Position numbers and translations under genes: made by a program. From Rachycentron canadum (lineage: Eukaryota; Chordata; Actinopteri; Carangiformes; Rachycentridae), in assembly GCA_038496675.1 (NCBI GenBank), contig CM076648.1:13074429-13138428 (forward strand): a DNA stretch of 64,000 bases, given 5' to 3'. Of the stretch, positions 37,204-48,176 are shown in pieces (positions within the stretch are counted from its first letter, which is position 1; each line of letters opens with the position of its first letter). The notes beneath the pieces are model-generated. The model ran no database searches and had not been told where the DNA came from. It worked only from the letters and a program-made list of their open reading frames with translations.

Positions 37204-38971
37204 AATAAACCATTAACATTTACATGTTTTTGTGAAACAGGCATTTGAACACTAATTAATTCAGGTATAGAGTAAAAAGTTGGGGCACTAATATTGACTC
37301 CTGTGGGACACACTTCAATTCACATCCATGTAGGGGACTTCATTTCAACAAAAAACAAAGAATCCTTCAAATACTAAAAGATAAAACAAGTATATTAAAA
37401 AGTAATATACAAACGTTTTGGACACATTTTCCCACTGGAGTAAATGAGAGTTCAAGTCCATTTCAAGAGACTGCTACTGTAGATGTAAATTATTAATGAA
37501 TAAATATGTTTACATTAATTTCCCAGCCTCCAGTATAGCATCACTCCGCTCCAGGCGAATGATTATTGGGACCCTGGCCCCTCATGTCCCCTGGCAGGCC
37601 ATGATATTCCTCAGTGACAGCATACTGGACGGAGGCTACGCAGGTGGTGCTCTCATCTCTGACCGCTGGATTTTGACAGCTGGCAGGAACCTTTTTGTCA
37701 GGAAGAGTCGACAGGACATTCAGGGAAAAGATCCCGTAATCCCAAAAGTGTACCTGGGAATCTCACGACGGGAAGAAGCTAATGCCTCACAAGAGGTTGC
37801 AGTAGAGAAGGTGAGCAAAACATTTTTATAAATGAAGGTTAGAGACAAGACTTTGCCTTATTATTTAACTTTATAAGCTATCAGTGGCCATCATCCAAAT
37901 GCTTGTTGTTGTTTTGTTTGAAGACAAATTTGAAGGTTTCCATGGTTGCCCAATATGAATGACATTAATTGTTTCTATGTTCATTCTATAGACAACCTAA
38001 TTTTATGGCTGCACATGTAATCAAGTAATAAAATAAAACAATCAAGATCCCTTTGTGTGTAGGATATAAGAGAAAGTAGCCTCTGCTTCTCTGCTATTTC
38101 ATTTTATCAAACATTCCTCACATTTTTTCTAAAGTCTTTTTGAAATACTTTGAAGGCTTTGATTTCTTGTAAAACCTATGATGAGTGAGGGAAATTACTC
38201 CTTGAATGACCTGCTTACAACTAACAGACATGCACCAACATTACTTTACAAGCTTAAACAGAAAAAAATCACAAATCTTTAAGACGTTAAACACACTTAG
38301 ATGAAAAAAGTTTTTGAATGTAGTACTTATAAAGAGATTTGTAATCCTTTAATGAAAATAGAAAATGAGATTACAGATCTTAACCTGTAGCTTCCTCTCC
38401 TCTCCAGATTGTTCTTCATCCGAGCTTCCAGAACCGCTCTGACTGGGACAACGACCTGGCTCTGATCCAGCTGAAGAAGCCCGTGGTTATGAGCAGCAAA
38501 GTGACCCCCATACCCCTGCCTGAGGCAGGCAAGGACCTGGCCGACATCGTGAGCGGGTTAGGGGTCATCACAGGCTGGGGCTGGGGGATCTACCTTACCC
38601 CTGCTACATCACTCAAATACCTCATACTTCCTCTGGCTGATCATTCTACATGTAAATCAGAATATAATCGTATCCCTTTTACACCAGATGTAGACGAAAA
38701 CATGTTCTGCACAGGATCTGCAAGGAATGAGGGAAATGTTTGTTTTGGTGATGCAGGAGGTGCTCTGGCTGTCACAGACGCCGAGACTGGCGACATTTAT
38801 GCAGCAGGGATCCTTTCCTATGACAAATCGTGCAACAGGTACAAGTACGGAGTCTATATGAAGCTTTCTTCATATTTACCCTGGATCCATAGTGTTATCA
38901 GAGGAGATACAGCGAGCTCGTCTGCTCGGCGCTCTGATACAATATCTAAGATGTACTCCCGGCAGTCATAG
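35123..38971 (+). CDS. hp: Haptoglobin, catalytically inactive serine-protease homologue
   Basis: Haptoglobin binds free plasma haemoglobin. Exons 35123-35127, 35548-35636, 37527-37810 and 38408-38971 join in phase to give 313 residues. The first coding exon contributes only ATG and two bases of a Trp codon, giving MWFSITVFFLAAW, a clear signal peptide. A basic stretch, RSRR, precedes the protease-like domain (MIIGTLAP, near residue 43). The catalytic His position is Arg85 (LTAGRN), the Asp is kept (D142 in DNDLALIQL) and the catalytic Ser is Ala242 (GDAGGA), so the protein cannot be a working protease. Human haptoglobin likewise has Lys and Ala at the His and Ser positions. There is one N-glycosylation sequon at N135. 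Unlike the mammalian protein there is no CCP (sushi) domain before the protease-like part, as I recall for fish haptoglobins. The C-terminus extends past SYLPWIHSV with a Ser/Arg-rich tail. Neighbouring dhodh supports orthology, since human DHODH and HP are adjacent. Confidence 0.95.
35235..35312. repeat. Compound TA/CA/TA microsatellite in hp intron 1
   Basis: (TA)n, then (CA)n with two TACATACA interruptions, then (TA)n again, within the first hp intron. Confidence 0.95.
36038..36086. repeat. AT-repeat palindrome in hp intron 2
   Basis: Two (AT)n runs flank TTTTAAATT, followed by a T run. This is a self-complementary stretch that could extrude as a hairpin. Confidence 0.8.
37140..37202. 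repeat. (GATT)n tetranucleotide microsatellite in hp intron 2
   Basis: About 15 perfect four-base units; the minus-strand frame gives an apparent INQS-repeat peptide that is an artefact. Confidence 0.97.
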
Positions 38972-39102
38972 AGCTTCACCCTTTGTTCTTTTGATTTTGC
39001 AGAGAAAACCATTGTAATGTATGAATTTTGTTACATACATTCAATGTAACATAGTTACTAAGTTCTGTTGTGTTGTGATTGACAGAAGTGGAAAAAAATA
39101 TT

Positions 39103-39108
39103 AATAAA
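39103..39108 (+). terminator. Candidate hp poly(A) signal
   Basis: AATAAA lies 132 bases after the hp stop codon. A second AATAAA at 39230-39235 is an alternative. Confidence 0.6.
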
Positions 39109-42100
39109 TCCATTATTTTGACTTCTTTTTTGCTATAACACACACAAATTGTACTCATTAAGAAAAACGGTGTCATCAGTTGTTTCAGCAAATGGCTGAT
39201 GGCCTCTGGGATTTATGACATCTTTCAAGAATAAAGGAGGAAGTTCTGTGATATTGCTACAGATACACTTCCCTTTTCCAAAGACTGAAAGTGTTCAGTG
39301 TTATTATAGAGACATAACCATGTCTCTCCATGTGGCTGTTTGGAAGAGTTATAAACACACAACTAGTTCCGTTTTGATCATGCAACTACATTTAGTCCAC
39401 AGATATAAGAGGATTTGGGTGTTTGGTTGAATGGGTTGATAAAACGTTTAACACAGGAAACTGCAGTTAGCTTCTCATCATCTACTAGAGTCTGCTGTTT
39501 TCTGTTCAACACAACCTAAACTTTGTTAAGTATTTTATTGTTTTTTCGCTTGCCCTTTCCAAGTTGTTTTTTTAAGAAAACATAACCAAATCATAACCAT
39601 AGTTTTCGAGGGCACTGACAACAGCTGTCAAATAAAACAGATTTATTTGATGCCGATAGAGGTTTCAAACAAGAAAATATGTCACTCAAGACAAAAAATA
39701 TATTTTGTTGTTGAATTTTGATTTGACTAATTAACTTTGAAAAGAAGAACACAAGAGCTTCAAAGGTTGAGACTACATTTCATCATGTGCAGTCATCAGC
39801 GTGAAAGGCGAAGATGATGATAGAATAACAGTGACTAATACAACTCTGGATTTGTGGTTTTCAAGTGTTGCCCACAGATATTTTTTTTTTACCCACCAAT
39901 AGCAGCAGGACTTGAAAGACTTTTTGGTCTGGCAGGTGTGTCCACTCTGCCGCAAATCATGAAATGTCTCAGCAACAAATGCTTTTCTCCATGCCAGAAA
40001 GGTGGGATGATGAGCCCCAAGCCCCATGTCGACTAGTAGTTTTATTCCTTTTTTAGTGTTATGTGAGGGCATACAAACATATAGGTTGAGTAGATGTGAA
40101 TGAGGAGGCTGATATTCTTCATTACTGCCATCTCAAATATATAAGTGAGTTATTCTATCTATTCATTAGAGCTATGAAGAGTCACCAAATGGCTTTTACA
40201 AAGAAATCAGCTGCTGACTCAAACCACTAAACCTACTGCAAAAATGAAACATCTTGATTCCCTGCAGGACATCAGATTATGGTCTCCTCTGACCAGCTGC
40301 TAACTGAACACATGGTGCTGAACAGTGACCCTCAACATATGTTGATTTTCTTTAATTAGTTTATTTTTCCAAGAAGAGTTGAATGGGATGCTATAATTCA
40401 TATACTGTACATGCCATTGATTTTTGTGTAACTTCACTAGGAAGCTCTTAAAATCTACAGCAAGAAAATATTATATAAGTAGTAATTCTTGCATGCAAAG
40501 ATCCATTTACAAATGCATTAATCATTAAAATGAATACTTTTGAATTATTAATTAATTCAAGTTTTACTGCTTGTTCGGGTAAGGACACAATTAATCTTAT
40601 GTGTGCTGCTGATAACATGTCAACAGACAACAGATGACATCATGTATAACATCATCTTTTTTTTTTTTTCTTGACTGCAAAAACATTGGTGCTACTATCT
40701 ATACTCTATGAAACTGTCTTATGTTGAGGCAGTGGTTATGCTCAGGTTGTTGATGGTAAAAATGTGAGATGTTGCCCCAAAACCCCTCAAAGTGAGGTTC
40801 CTGATGATGTTTCTCCCAAACATAATTCTAGCCTCTACCTACAGTCTGCTTGTGAGGCATTTAGGGGACATCTTTAAATAGGAACACCAACAGTCTACAC
40901 ATGGACTTCTTTGCCTCGGGCCCCCAGGAGTCCAGGATCCCCACTGCCAAGAGGAGCACCCTGTACACATCATCAGACTATCATGGGCCACTGCATACAC
41001 AAGCATGTCTTGTCATGGTACAATATTGCCAGAAGAGAGATGTTTTGAAACAAACTATATCTTCAGCTACTTAGTGGAGTGTATTCAGAATCATTTAATA
41101 TTTTTAGATAAAGTTAAAAAAAGGAGCTGTTGAAGGGAGTAGGAAGTACATTTTAGCAGTTTTGCTGCAGGGTGCAGGAGGCTTTCCTCTATGGCTTCTA
41201 AAATATTAATATCCCTGTCAAAGGCCATTACTCTCTACCAGTCTCAGAGTATACTCTCTACGGCTCCATCACTCCTGCAGAGCACTGACGGTGGTCAAAA
41301 CACCAACAGCCTCTTATTGCAGTTAAGACCAGAATTTGCATGGACAATGAATACTGTCGTTGTGTTGTATGTGACCTCAGTGACCTACATTTTTTTGGAC
41401 ATTATTTTTTGGACAAAAAGACAGTCGCCTATTCATATCAGCAACCTGTCCACAAAATTTAATTCACCAAAATTGTGTAGTAAGAAGTTGTATGTTTTTT
41501 AGATCATATCTTGTTTAACCATGTGTTTGTTTGTGTCATGGAGGATGGGCCCATATGGAAATCTGCAGCACTGGTGGATTTCTGTCCTGTCTCTGCATTA
41601 GCAGGTAGTGGAACAGATGGTGTTGAAGTGTTGAAGAATGGTTATTATCCCTATAAATACACCTATTACTTAAATTGTGGGACTCTTGTGACAAGAGCAG
41701 CAGTTTAATCTGGCTAATCATTATAATCAACAGTTTATTCTCAGTATTAGCATTAATATGTATCATTTTAGTCATTATTGCAAAGATAATACTGAGCATC
41801 TCTACTATGTTCAGATCCATTAAATGTGGTACTGTTATTTAATTTATCCCAACACATACATTTATTGTTGATTGTGTCAACAGAGGCTCAACATTGGGAA
41901 TTAAATGTTCTGCTGATACTGGCTGGATATCTGTAGATTAAATTGTCAAACACAAGAATAGGCCTATGAGGTAGGACTGAAATAGTATTTTCCAAGCCAG
42001 TCTGGTGTTGGAAGCATGTTGTGCACTCAGCTGGCAGGTTATGTACTCTGTCCTTGTGTGTTACTGGGAAACTGAAGGTTTTTGAACATAGTCACCCACC

Positions 42101-42648
42101 TCCATATTTACTCTACTTACAACATACACACCAGGCTTTTCACATGGCAATAATACAGCAGGTGTGGGAAACTGTATCAGCCGATGAACCTTTTTCCACT
42201 GCTTACCAAAACAGGATTTACTCTGTCTTTCATTAGTCATGAATAAGCTTTATTCATAATAGATATGATTGCTTTCTTGCTTGCTTGGCCATGAATGATA
42301 CTTCCGTTCAAATATTAAACAGATATCATCAGCAAACTCAAGCTCAAAGCAGTCAAAAGCTCAAAATATTAGGATTATCTGTCTCTCCATCCTCATTGCA
42401 TTTATTCACCCCCATCTTTGTTTATATCAGTATCAAGAACATTGGAGAAGTACAAACCTCATGGTTGTTTGTACAACCTCCTCAGAACACATGTTTTGAC
42501 TCAGCTTCAGATATGGTTCATATTGACTCTTGATGAGTCCATATTTGAAGATATCGTATTATTGCTAGTAGATATTTTTTAAAAGCTGATGATCATGAAG
42601 TTTGTTGCAAGAATGGTTAAGCCTATGAAAGTATGACGTTTGTTTGAA

Positions 42649-42654
42649 CACACG

Positions 42655-42694
<40 letters not shown>

Positions 42695-43110
42695 NNNNNN
42701 NNNNNNNNNNNNNNNNNNNNNNNNNNNNNNNNNNNNNNNNNNNNNNNNNNNNNNNNNNNNNNNNNNNNNNNNNNNNNNNNNNNNNNNNNNNNNNNNNNNN
42801 NNNNNNNNNNNNNNNNNNNNNNNNNNNNNNNNNNNNNNNNNNNNNNNNNNNNNNNNNNNNNNNNNNNNNNNNNNNNNNNNNNNNNNNNNNNNNNNNNNNN
42901 NNNNNNNNNNNNNNNNNNNNNNNNNNNNNNNNNNNNNNNNNNNNNNNNNNNNNNNNNNNNNNNNNNNNNNNNNNNNNNNNNNNNNNNNNNNNNNNNNNNN
43001 NNNNNNNNNNNNNNNNNNNNNNNNNNNNNNNNNNNNNNNNNNNNNNNNNNNNNNNNNNNNNNNNNNNNNNNNNNNNNNNNNNNNNNNNNNAGATATATAT
43101 ATATATATAT
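42649..43110. other. AC microsatellite, assembly gap and AT repeat
   Basis: (AC)n at 42649-42694 with one AAAC interruption, N at 42695-43090 (396 bases), then (AT)n. Apparent reading frames across it are artefacts. Confidence 0.95.
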
Positions 43111-45150
43111 ACTGCTTTCTTTTAGTAGTTGGATTAATGAGATACATTTACTCAGATATAGCATTCAAGTACATTTTTTCTATTGTAACAACCTTATACA
43201 TCTACATTTTCATTGTACTACTATTATTTGACTTTTATGGTGCAACTCCTCCTCAACCAATATAAAAATGTTACTTAATGAATAATAATAACAAATAAAT
43301 TAATAATATTTCAGTTCTGGCCATTCTGCAATGTGCTATACATCCAGGTTTTAAATACAATTCTTCTTCCTCTCCCTTTTTAACAATTTCCTATGTTTTC
43401 TGCGAGAATGAAATTTGATTTTGCCCTAAATGATCATAGTGATTAAAGATATTCAATATATACAGTTAAAACATAAATTAAGGCAGTTTACCAAGAACAG
43501 TAGTCAGTTTATTCAATGCACTTAAGGCAAATACATTGTTGATTAAAGAAGCAATGATATATATATATAGTTATATAGTTATATTATACTATTTTATATT
43601 ATACTATGTTATATTATTATTTTTCAATTTTTCAACAGCTCCAAAATGGATGTGTTGTACTGCTCTGGAAACATGAATTTCCTGTGTTTTACCACAGAGG
43701 CACAGCCATAATGGAGCAAAGAAATAAAGAACAAAGTACAAATGATTCAAGGTTATACGTAATTCTTGGAAACAACAAAAAATGGTCTGTAAAAAAAGAT
43801 ATGCTTTGCCACTCAGATGTTAATTCTATTTCACACTATCTTAAGTCCCCTTTAAATGTGGAACAACATGTTCTTTTTTGATATTCATGTATATAAATGG
43901 TTGTGTGAGTGAACCACACTACTTTGTGTCCTCTGCAGCTGTTAGGTGCCTACTCAGGTTCTGACACAATGGGTGAAGATGATGGTACTGACAGGCACTA
44001 AATGCCATGCAAATGCCACAACTGTCGCACCTTCTCTTGTCCAGGGCACAGTCCACTCCCTTCAGACATCCTGGTCTCATTATCATTCTTATCATAGATG
44101 AACAATGGTTACACAACGAGCCAACACAACTCATATATTAATCTGATTTCTGGTTTTAATGCTTTTTGCTTTAATACTTTCAATACAAGCTGAAGGGAAT
44201 AAAATCCCACCACAAAAACCCATAAAAACAAACTACATACAAAAATATTGTAAAATATTTTGCAGGCAGTAGTAGTACTATGACCAGAGTAGTGTAAATA
44301 AGGTAATGACTATATCAAAATTAAGCATAGTGAGATAAAAAAAAAAAAAAAAAATTATAATTAAGTTTATGAAGCTACATAAGAACCAAGTTCAGCTGCC
44401 TTATAAAGAAGAGGATAGGTGTTTTGAAAGAGTTGAAAGGTTTTGCTCTGTAATTTTTTTCCCAGAGGAAAGCTTTTTGAAGAAATTGTTGATGAGAGCA
44501 AACAGTCTATAATTTCTGTGCTGTCATGGCCATTCTGATGTTATGAATAGATATTATAGTAAGGAGTTTATAATGTGCACATCCCTTTCCAACAGTATCT
44601 CTTCATTGTCTGTCATGTTACCATACTACACAAGATAGAAAAAGTGTGCATGCTTTCAACATCAGCTCTGTAGAAATGCACCCTTTCTCCCCCTCCTCCA
44701 CTTCTTCTTCCTCCTCCAACTACAACAACTACAAAAGCACTGATGCATTTCAAATAGATGGAGACTATATGTCTAGTTTTCCCCTGTAATAAAAGAGATA
44801 TCATCAAAATTTGAGCTCAGGGAAGATCATGCCATTTGCATTGTTGTCCCAGCACTTGCTCACACTTTATATCTCTCAAAATAGTGCAAGTTTGTCAGCA
44901 TTGGTAGAATCTACCTTTAATGCAGATTCGAGCCTAAATCAAGGTTCTTAAAAACCTTGAAAAGTTTTTTTCTACATGCCTTGCCCGAGAGATGTGTACT
45001 GGTTAAACAAGGCCACCCAGTGGCCAGATGAGGCATATCATGTTATTTCTCCTGATACTTTATCATGGGTGTCGTCAATAACCTTCAATGAATATGAGAC
45101 AGTTATTTTATTTATTGTGTTCTCATATTGTTTATCTGTAGTTCAACTTG

Positions 45151-45218
45151 TTTAGCAACATTGGCTTTTGAAAGTCAATGTTACATAACTGGTTTAGCAA
45201 CATTGGCTTTTGAAAGTC
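45151..45218. repeat. Direct repeat, two copies with a 42-base period
   Basis: The 26-base word starting TTTAGCAACATTGGCTTTTG at 45151-45176 is repeated without mismatch at 45193-45218, indicating a small local duplication. Confidence 0.95.
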
Positions 45219-45382
45219 TGTTTTACATCTTAAGTTGGAACAAGTTTTTAAGACTCTGATTTCCTTATAGTTTCATCCATGTCTTGTAACAGTCAAGCCA
45301 ATGATTTAAGAGAAAATGTCATGTGTTATGAATTGTTATAAATATAACACTGTTTGATTGACACAGTTCAAAAGAAAAGATA

Positions 45383-45473
45383 ATGTGGAAAGAAAATTAC
45401 AAGCACAATGACTTCTCCCTTACTCCTGTTAGAATTGATGCACCAGTCACAGCTGGAGTAGCTACATTTCCAT
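45383..45473 (+). other. Possible orphan exon or small open frame
   Basis: From ATG at 45383 an open frame of 30 codons ends at a good donor (CAT|GTGAGT at 45474). Its last part reads LTPVRIDAPVTAGVATFP, which looks protein-like and less AT-biased than its surroundings. No partner exon or family was recognised, so it may be chance, a decayed exon or the first exon of a small gene. Confidence 0.2.
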
Positions 45474-45920
45474 GTGAGTGTTTTCATTCTTTTCTAATTT
45501 TTTATTTTTAATTTTTACATTTTATGATGTTTCAAGTAGTTACAGCACATCAACCTGAGCCAAGGTTTCACTATATAGAATATGCAGAATAGAAAACATA
45601 TGTGTATGAGTACTGGAGGGCAATAATTTAAAATGATTAACAAAAAGCATGATATATGAATTTAATAATTATTATTATTGACAGGTGAAAATGTCTTATC
45701 CATTTAAAACAGACTGCCAACACCAATATGAAAAGTAATCATCTAAAACGTATTTGAACACAGTGTGTGATTTTATTTGATCTGGGGCAATTAACACTGA
45801 TATCTGCTTTCCCCTTGAACCTCCTTCCTCTCAGCAACCTTATATATAGGGAGGTGTGGAGTGACTTCTCACTTGGCTGATCTGTGACTGTGTATGTGCA
45901 ACAAGAAATGCAACAATCAT

Positions 45921-45922
45921 GT

Positions 45923-46001
<79 letters not shown>
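45921..46001. repeat. (GT)n microsatellite
   Basis: About 40 GT units with one interruption (GTAT) near the left end. Confidence 0.97.
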
Positions 46002-46002
<1 letters not shown>

Positions 46003-46975
46003 CCATACATGGATTTTATTAGCATCTGATACGACACCACATTGGAGCCCTTGTCAATTTCATTACTACACTTTTAGGAGAAATCCAACAGATTAGAACA
46101 AAAGAGGAGAGGAAAGAGGAGAACAACAACACTTTTATTTAGAAAGAGGGAACTGTGCATCACTGAAGATGAATATATATATAGATAGATAGTAGATAAT
46201 AGAGATATAAAATATATATTCCCCTAACTTATTTTCCAGTGGGACTTTCTGAACAGCTGAAACCACTTTACAGATGCACACCTCCATCAGGCCTCTGACA
46301 AAATCTTTGAATGAATAATAAATCTTTTATGATATATGATATGATTTATATATGCAGGCACCATTTGGATCACGGTTTGGATAGACAGTAATCATAAAGT
46401 TTGAATATTCTGTTTTTCAAGTTTGTTTGGATGACACTATTAAAATGTGCAGTACATTCACACACACATTTTTCATAATATCAGCCTTAACTTTAAAAGA
46501 GAGAAAACAATCTGGATGAACTTCCATATCCACAACCTTCACCATTTCCCCAGATGAAATAAAATAAAAGAGTTTTCCCTCCCTATCAATCCAATCAGCC
46601 TGTTTTCTTTATGGGACCTATTTGTAAGTTTTGTTATTGCTATAGTTAATGTTAGCATTAATGACTGTTTACATAACAGTGGAGAAGAAAAACTGCAAGC
46701 TCAGCATCAGTCCTTTACCTGCCAAGGGTGGTTTCCAGCAATGGAAAACAGCATCAATGTAAATATTGATTCTACCTCTTCTTTTCCTTAGCATGCTAGC
46801 CAGACCTCCCTCCAGCCTGTCTGGTCAGTTTCCACTGTCAACTCATATAGCTTCCAATCCGAGCTAGAGCGCTGCTCAGAGAATGAATTAAAACCTATTG
46901 TACTATAAAGACAAGGTCTGTTTCTCCAATAGCTGATGGTGAATGAAATTTAATGACATCATAATGATGTCTGAC

Positions 46976-46976
<1 letters not shown>

Positions 46977-47003
<27 letters not shown>
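46977..47003. repeat. Poly-A tract
   Basis: An A run of about 27 bases with no recognisable retroelement before it. Confidence 0.9.
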
Positions 47004-47008
<5 letters not shown>

Positions 47009-47911
47009 CTGTATGGCCACAAAAAAACTACAAAGAGTAAATGAGAAATGTTGTAAATAAAGAATGGCGTGGCTCTTTAAAGAAAAAACTGGAGTGCAGG
47101 ATCTTTTTTTTCCCATGCTTGTCCTTGTCAAAACCTGGCGTTTACATTACCCACACAGTAACTTGGCAACTGGCTATAATGTAGCCTTAGGCAGAGCTGA
47201 GGAAGGGGCTACAGCAGTCCGGAGAGCTTACTTATCTCTAGCTCCTGACATCCAGATATTTCTGAATTTCCAACTTGTTGTCTTCCCAAATTAACACTGC
47301 CTCACGTGACACAATTTATCAGATTTCACACAGCTCCCCGTGAGGCCAAAAAGGCCTTTGAAAAACTTTTATACATATGCAGTTGTTGTCCCACTTGTGT
47401 TGTGTAACCTGAGATATCTCCAACAATGTGGTCCATTTGAATTCAACAAAACACTTTTGTAGTGAGATATAAGTTACATCATAAACAGCTAAATGTCTCA
47501 GGTCAACTCAGATGTGATTTACAAGTCTCTGTGGATTTTAATGCTTTGTCAGTCTTTACCAGACCAGTGCCTTTCCACCTGGTCTGATCACCTTTCCACA
47601 GTGTTATAGACACACTAACACAAAGACACTTCATAGGATTAGATCAAAGCACCTCAATGCATGGAAACTGGATGCAGAAAACACCTTTATTTGTCTGTGT
47701 GAAGCAACATGGCATACAAGGATGACTCAGCCCTCTGAATGAGAAACTTTATAATAAACCTCTGACCCATCCTTCCCCACTGCTCATTGTTGTGCTGCTT
47801 ACATAACCATTAGTTACTTTGCTTGTAGTCCACATTAGCAACCTTAAGTTCCCCAAGTTTGTCCATGGTCAACCATAAGAGGATTCAGTTGAGCTAAGAC
47901 TTATTCATGCA

Positions 47912-47917
47912 TTTATT
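47912..47917 (-). terminator. Candidate sulfotransferase poly(A) signal
   Basis: TTTATT on the plus strand (AATAAA on the gene strand) lies about 260 bases beyond the stop codon. Another AATAAA overlaps the stop codon itself (48176-48181) and would be too early. Confidence 0.4.
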
Positions 47918-48176
47918 ACAATGAATACATTAACACAAATGTCATGTCATGCATAGGCACATTAGTTAAGCAGCGAAATAGCATAAAAAGCATAAAAGGG
48001 GACTGAAGAGTGTACCTCTAAAAGTATCCCCTTAACTACAACTTAATACTAGACTAAGGTGTAAAATAATGTAACATAATGTCTGATTAAATTCTGAATT
48101 CATGGCATATTAGCAAGATTTATGCAGGTCATGATCTATCTCACAGGATGCAATATGATTTCCATCTTCATTGACT

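Larger units (their letters stand above)
38972..48176. other. Intergenic region between hp and the sulfotransferase gene (about 9 kb)
   Basis: It contains the hp 3' end, an AC repeat with an assembly gap (42649-43110), an AT-rich block (43555-43622), a 42-base-period direct repeat (45151-45218), a long GT repeat (45921-46001) and an A run (46977-47003). One possible exon (45383-45473) is listed separately. No other coding sequence could be supported. Confidence 0.6.

Noticed and set aside
37104..37313. INQS-repeat peptide on the minus strand
   Set aside because: Translation of the GATT tetranucleotide repeat.
41511..41708. 65-residue frame that briefly looked like a decayed protease-like duplicate of hp
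   Set aside because: No GDxG, DxAL or other haptoglobin motif and no splice sites in register.
42565..43231. Open frames across the third gap
   Set aside because: Artefact of the AC/AT repeats and N bases.
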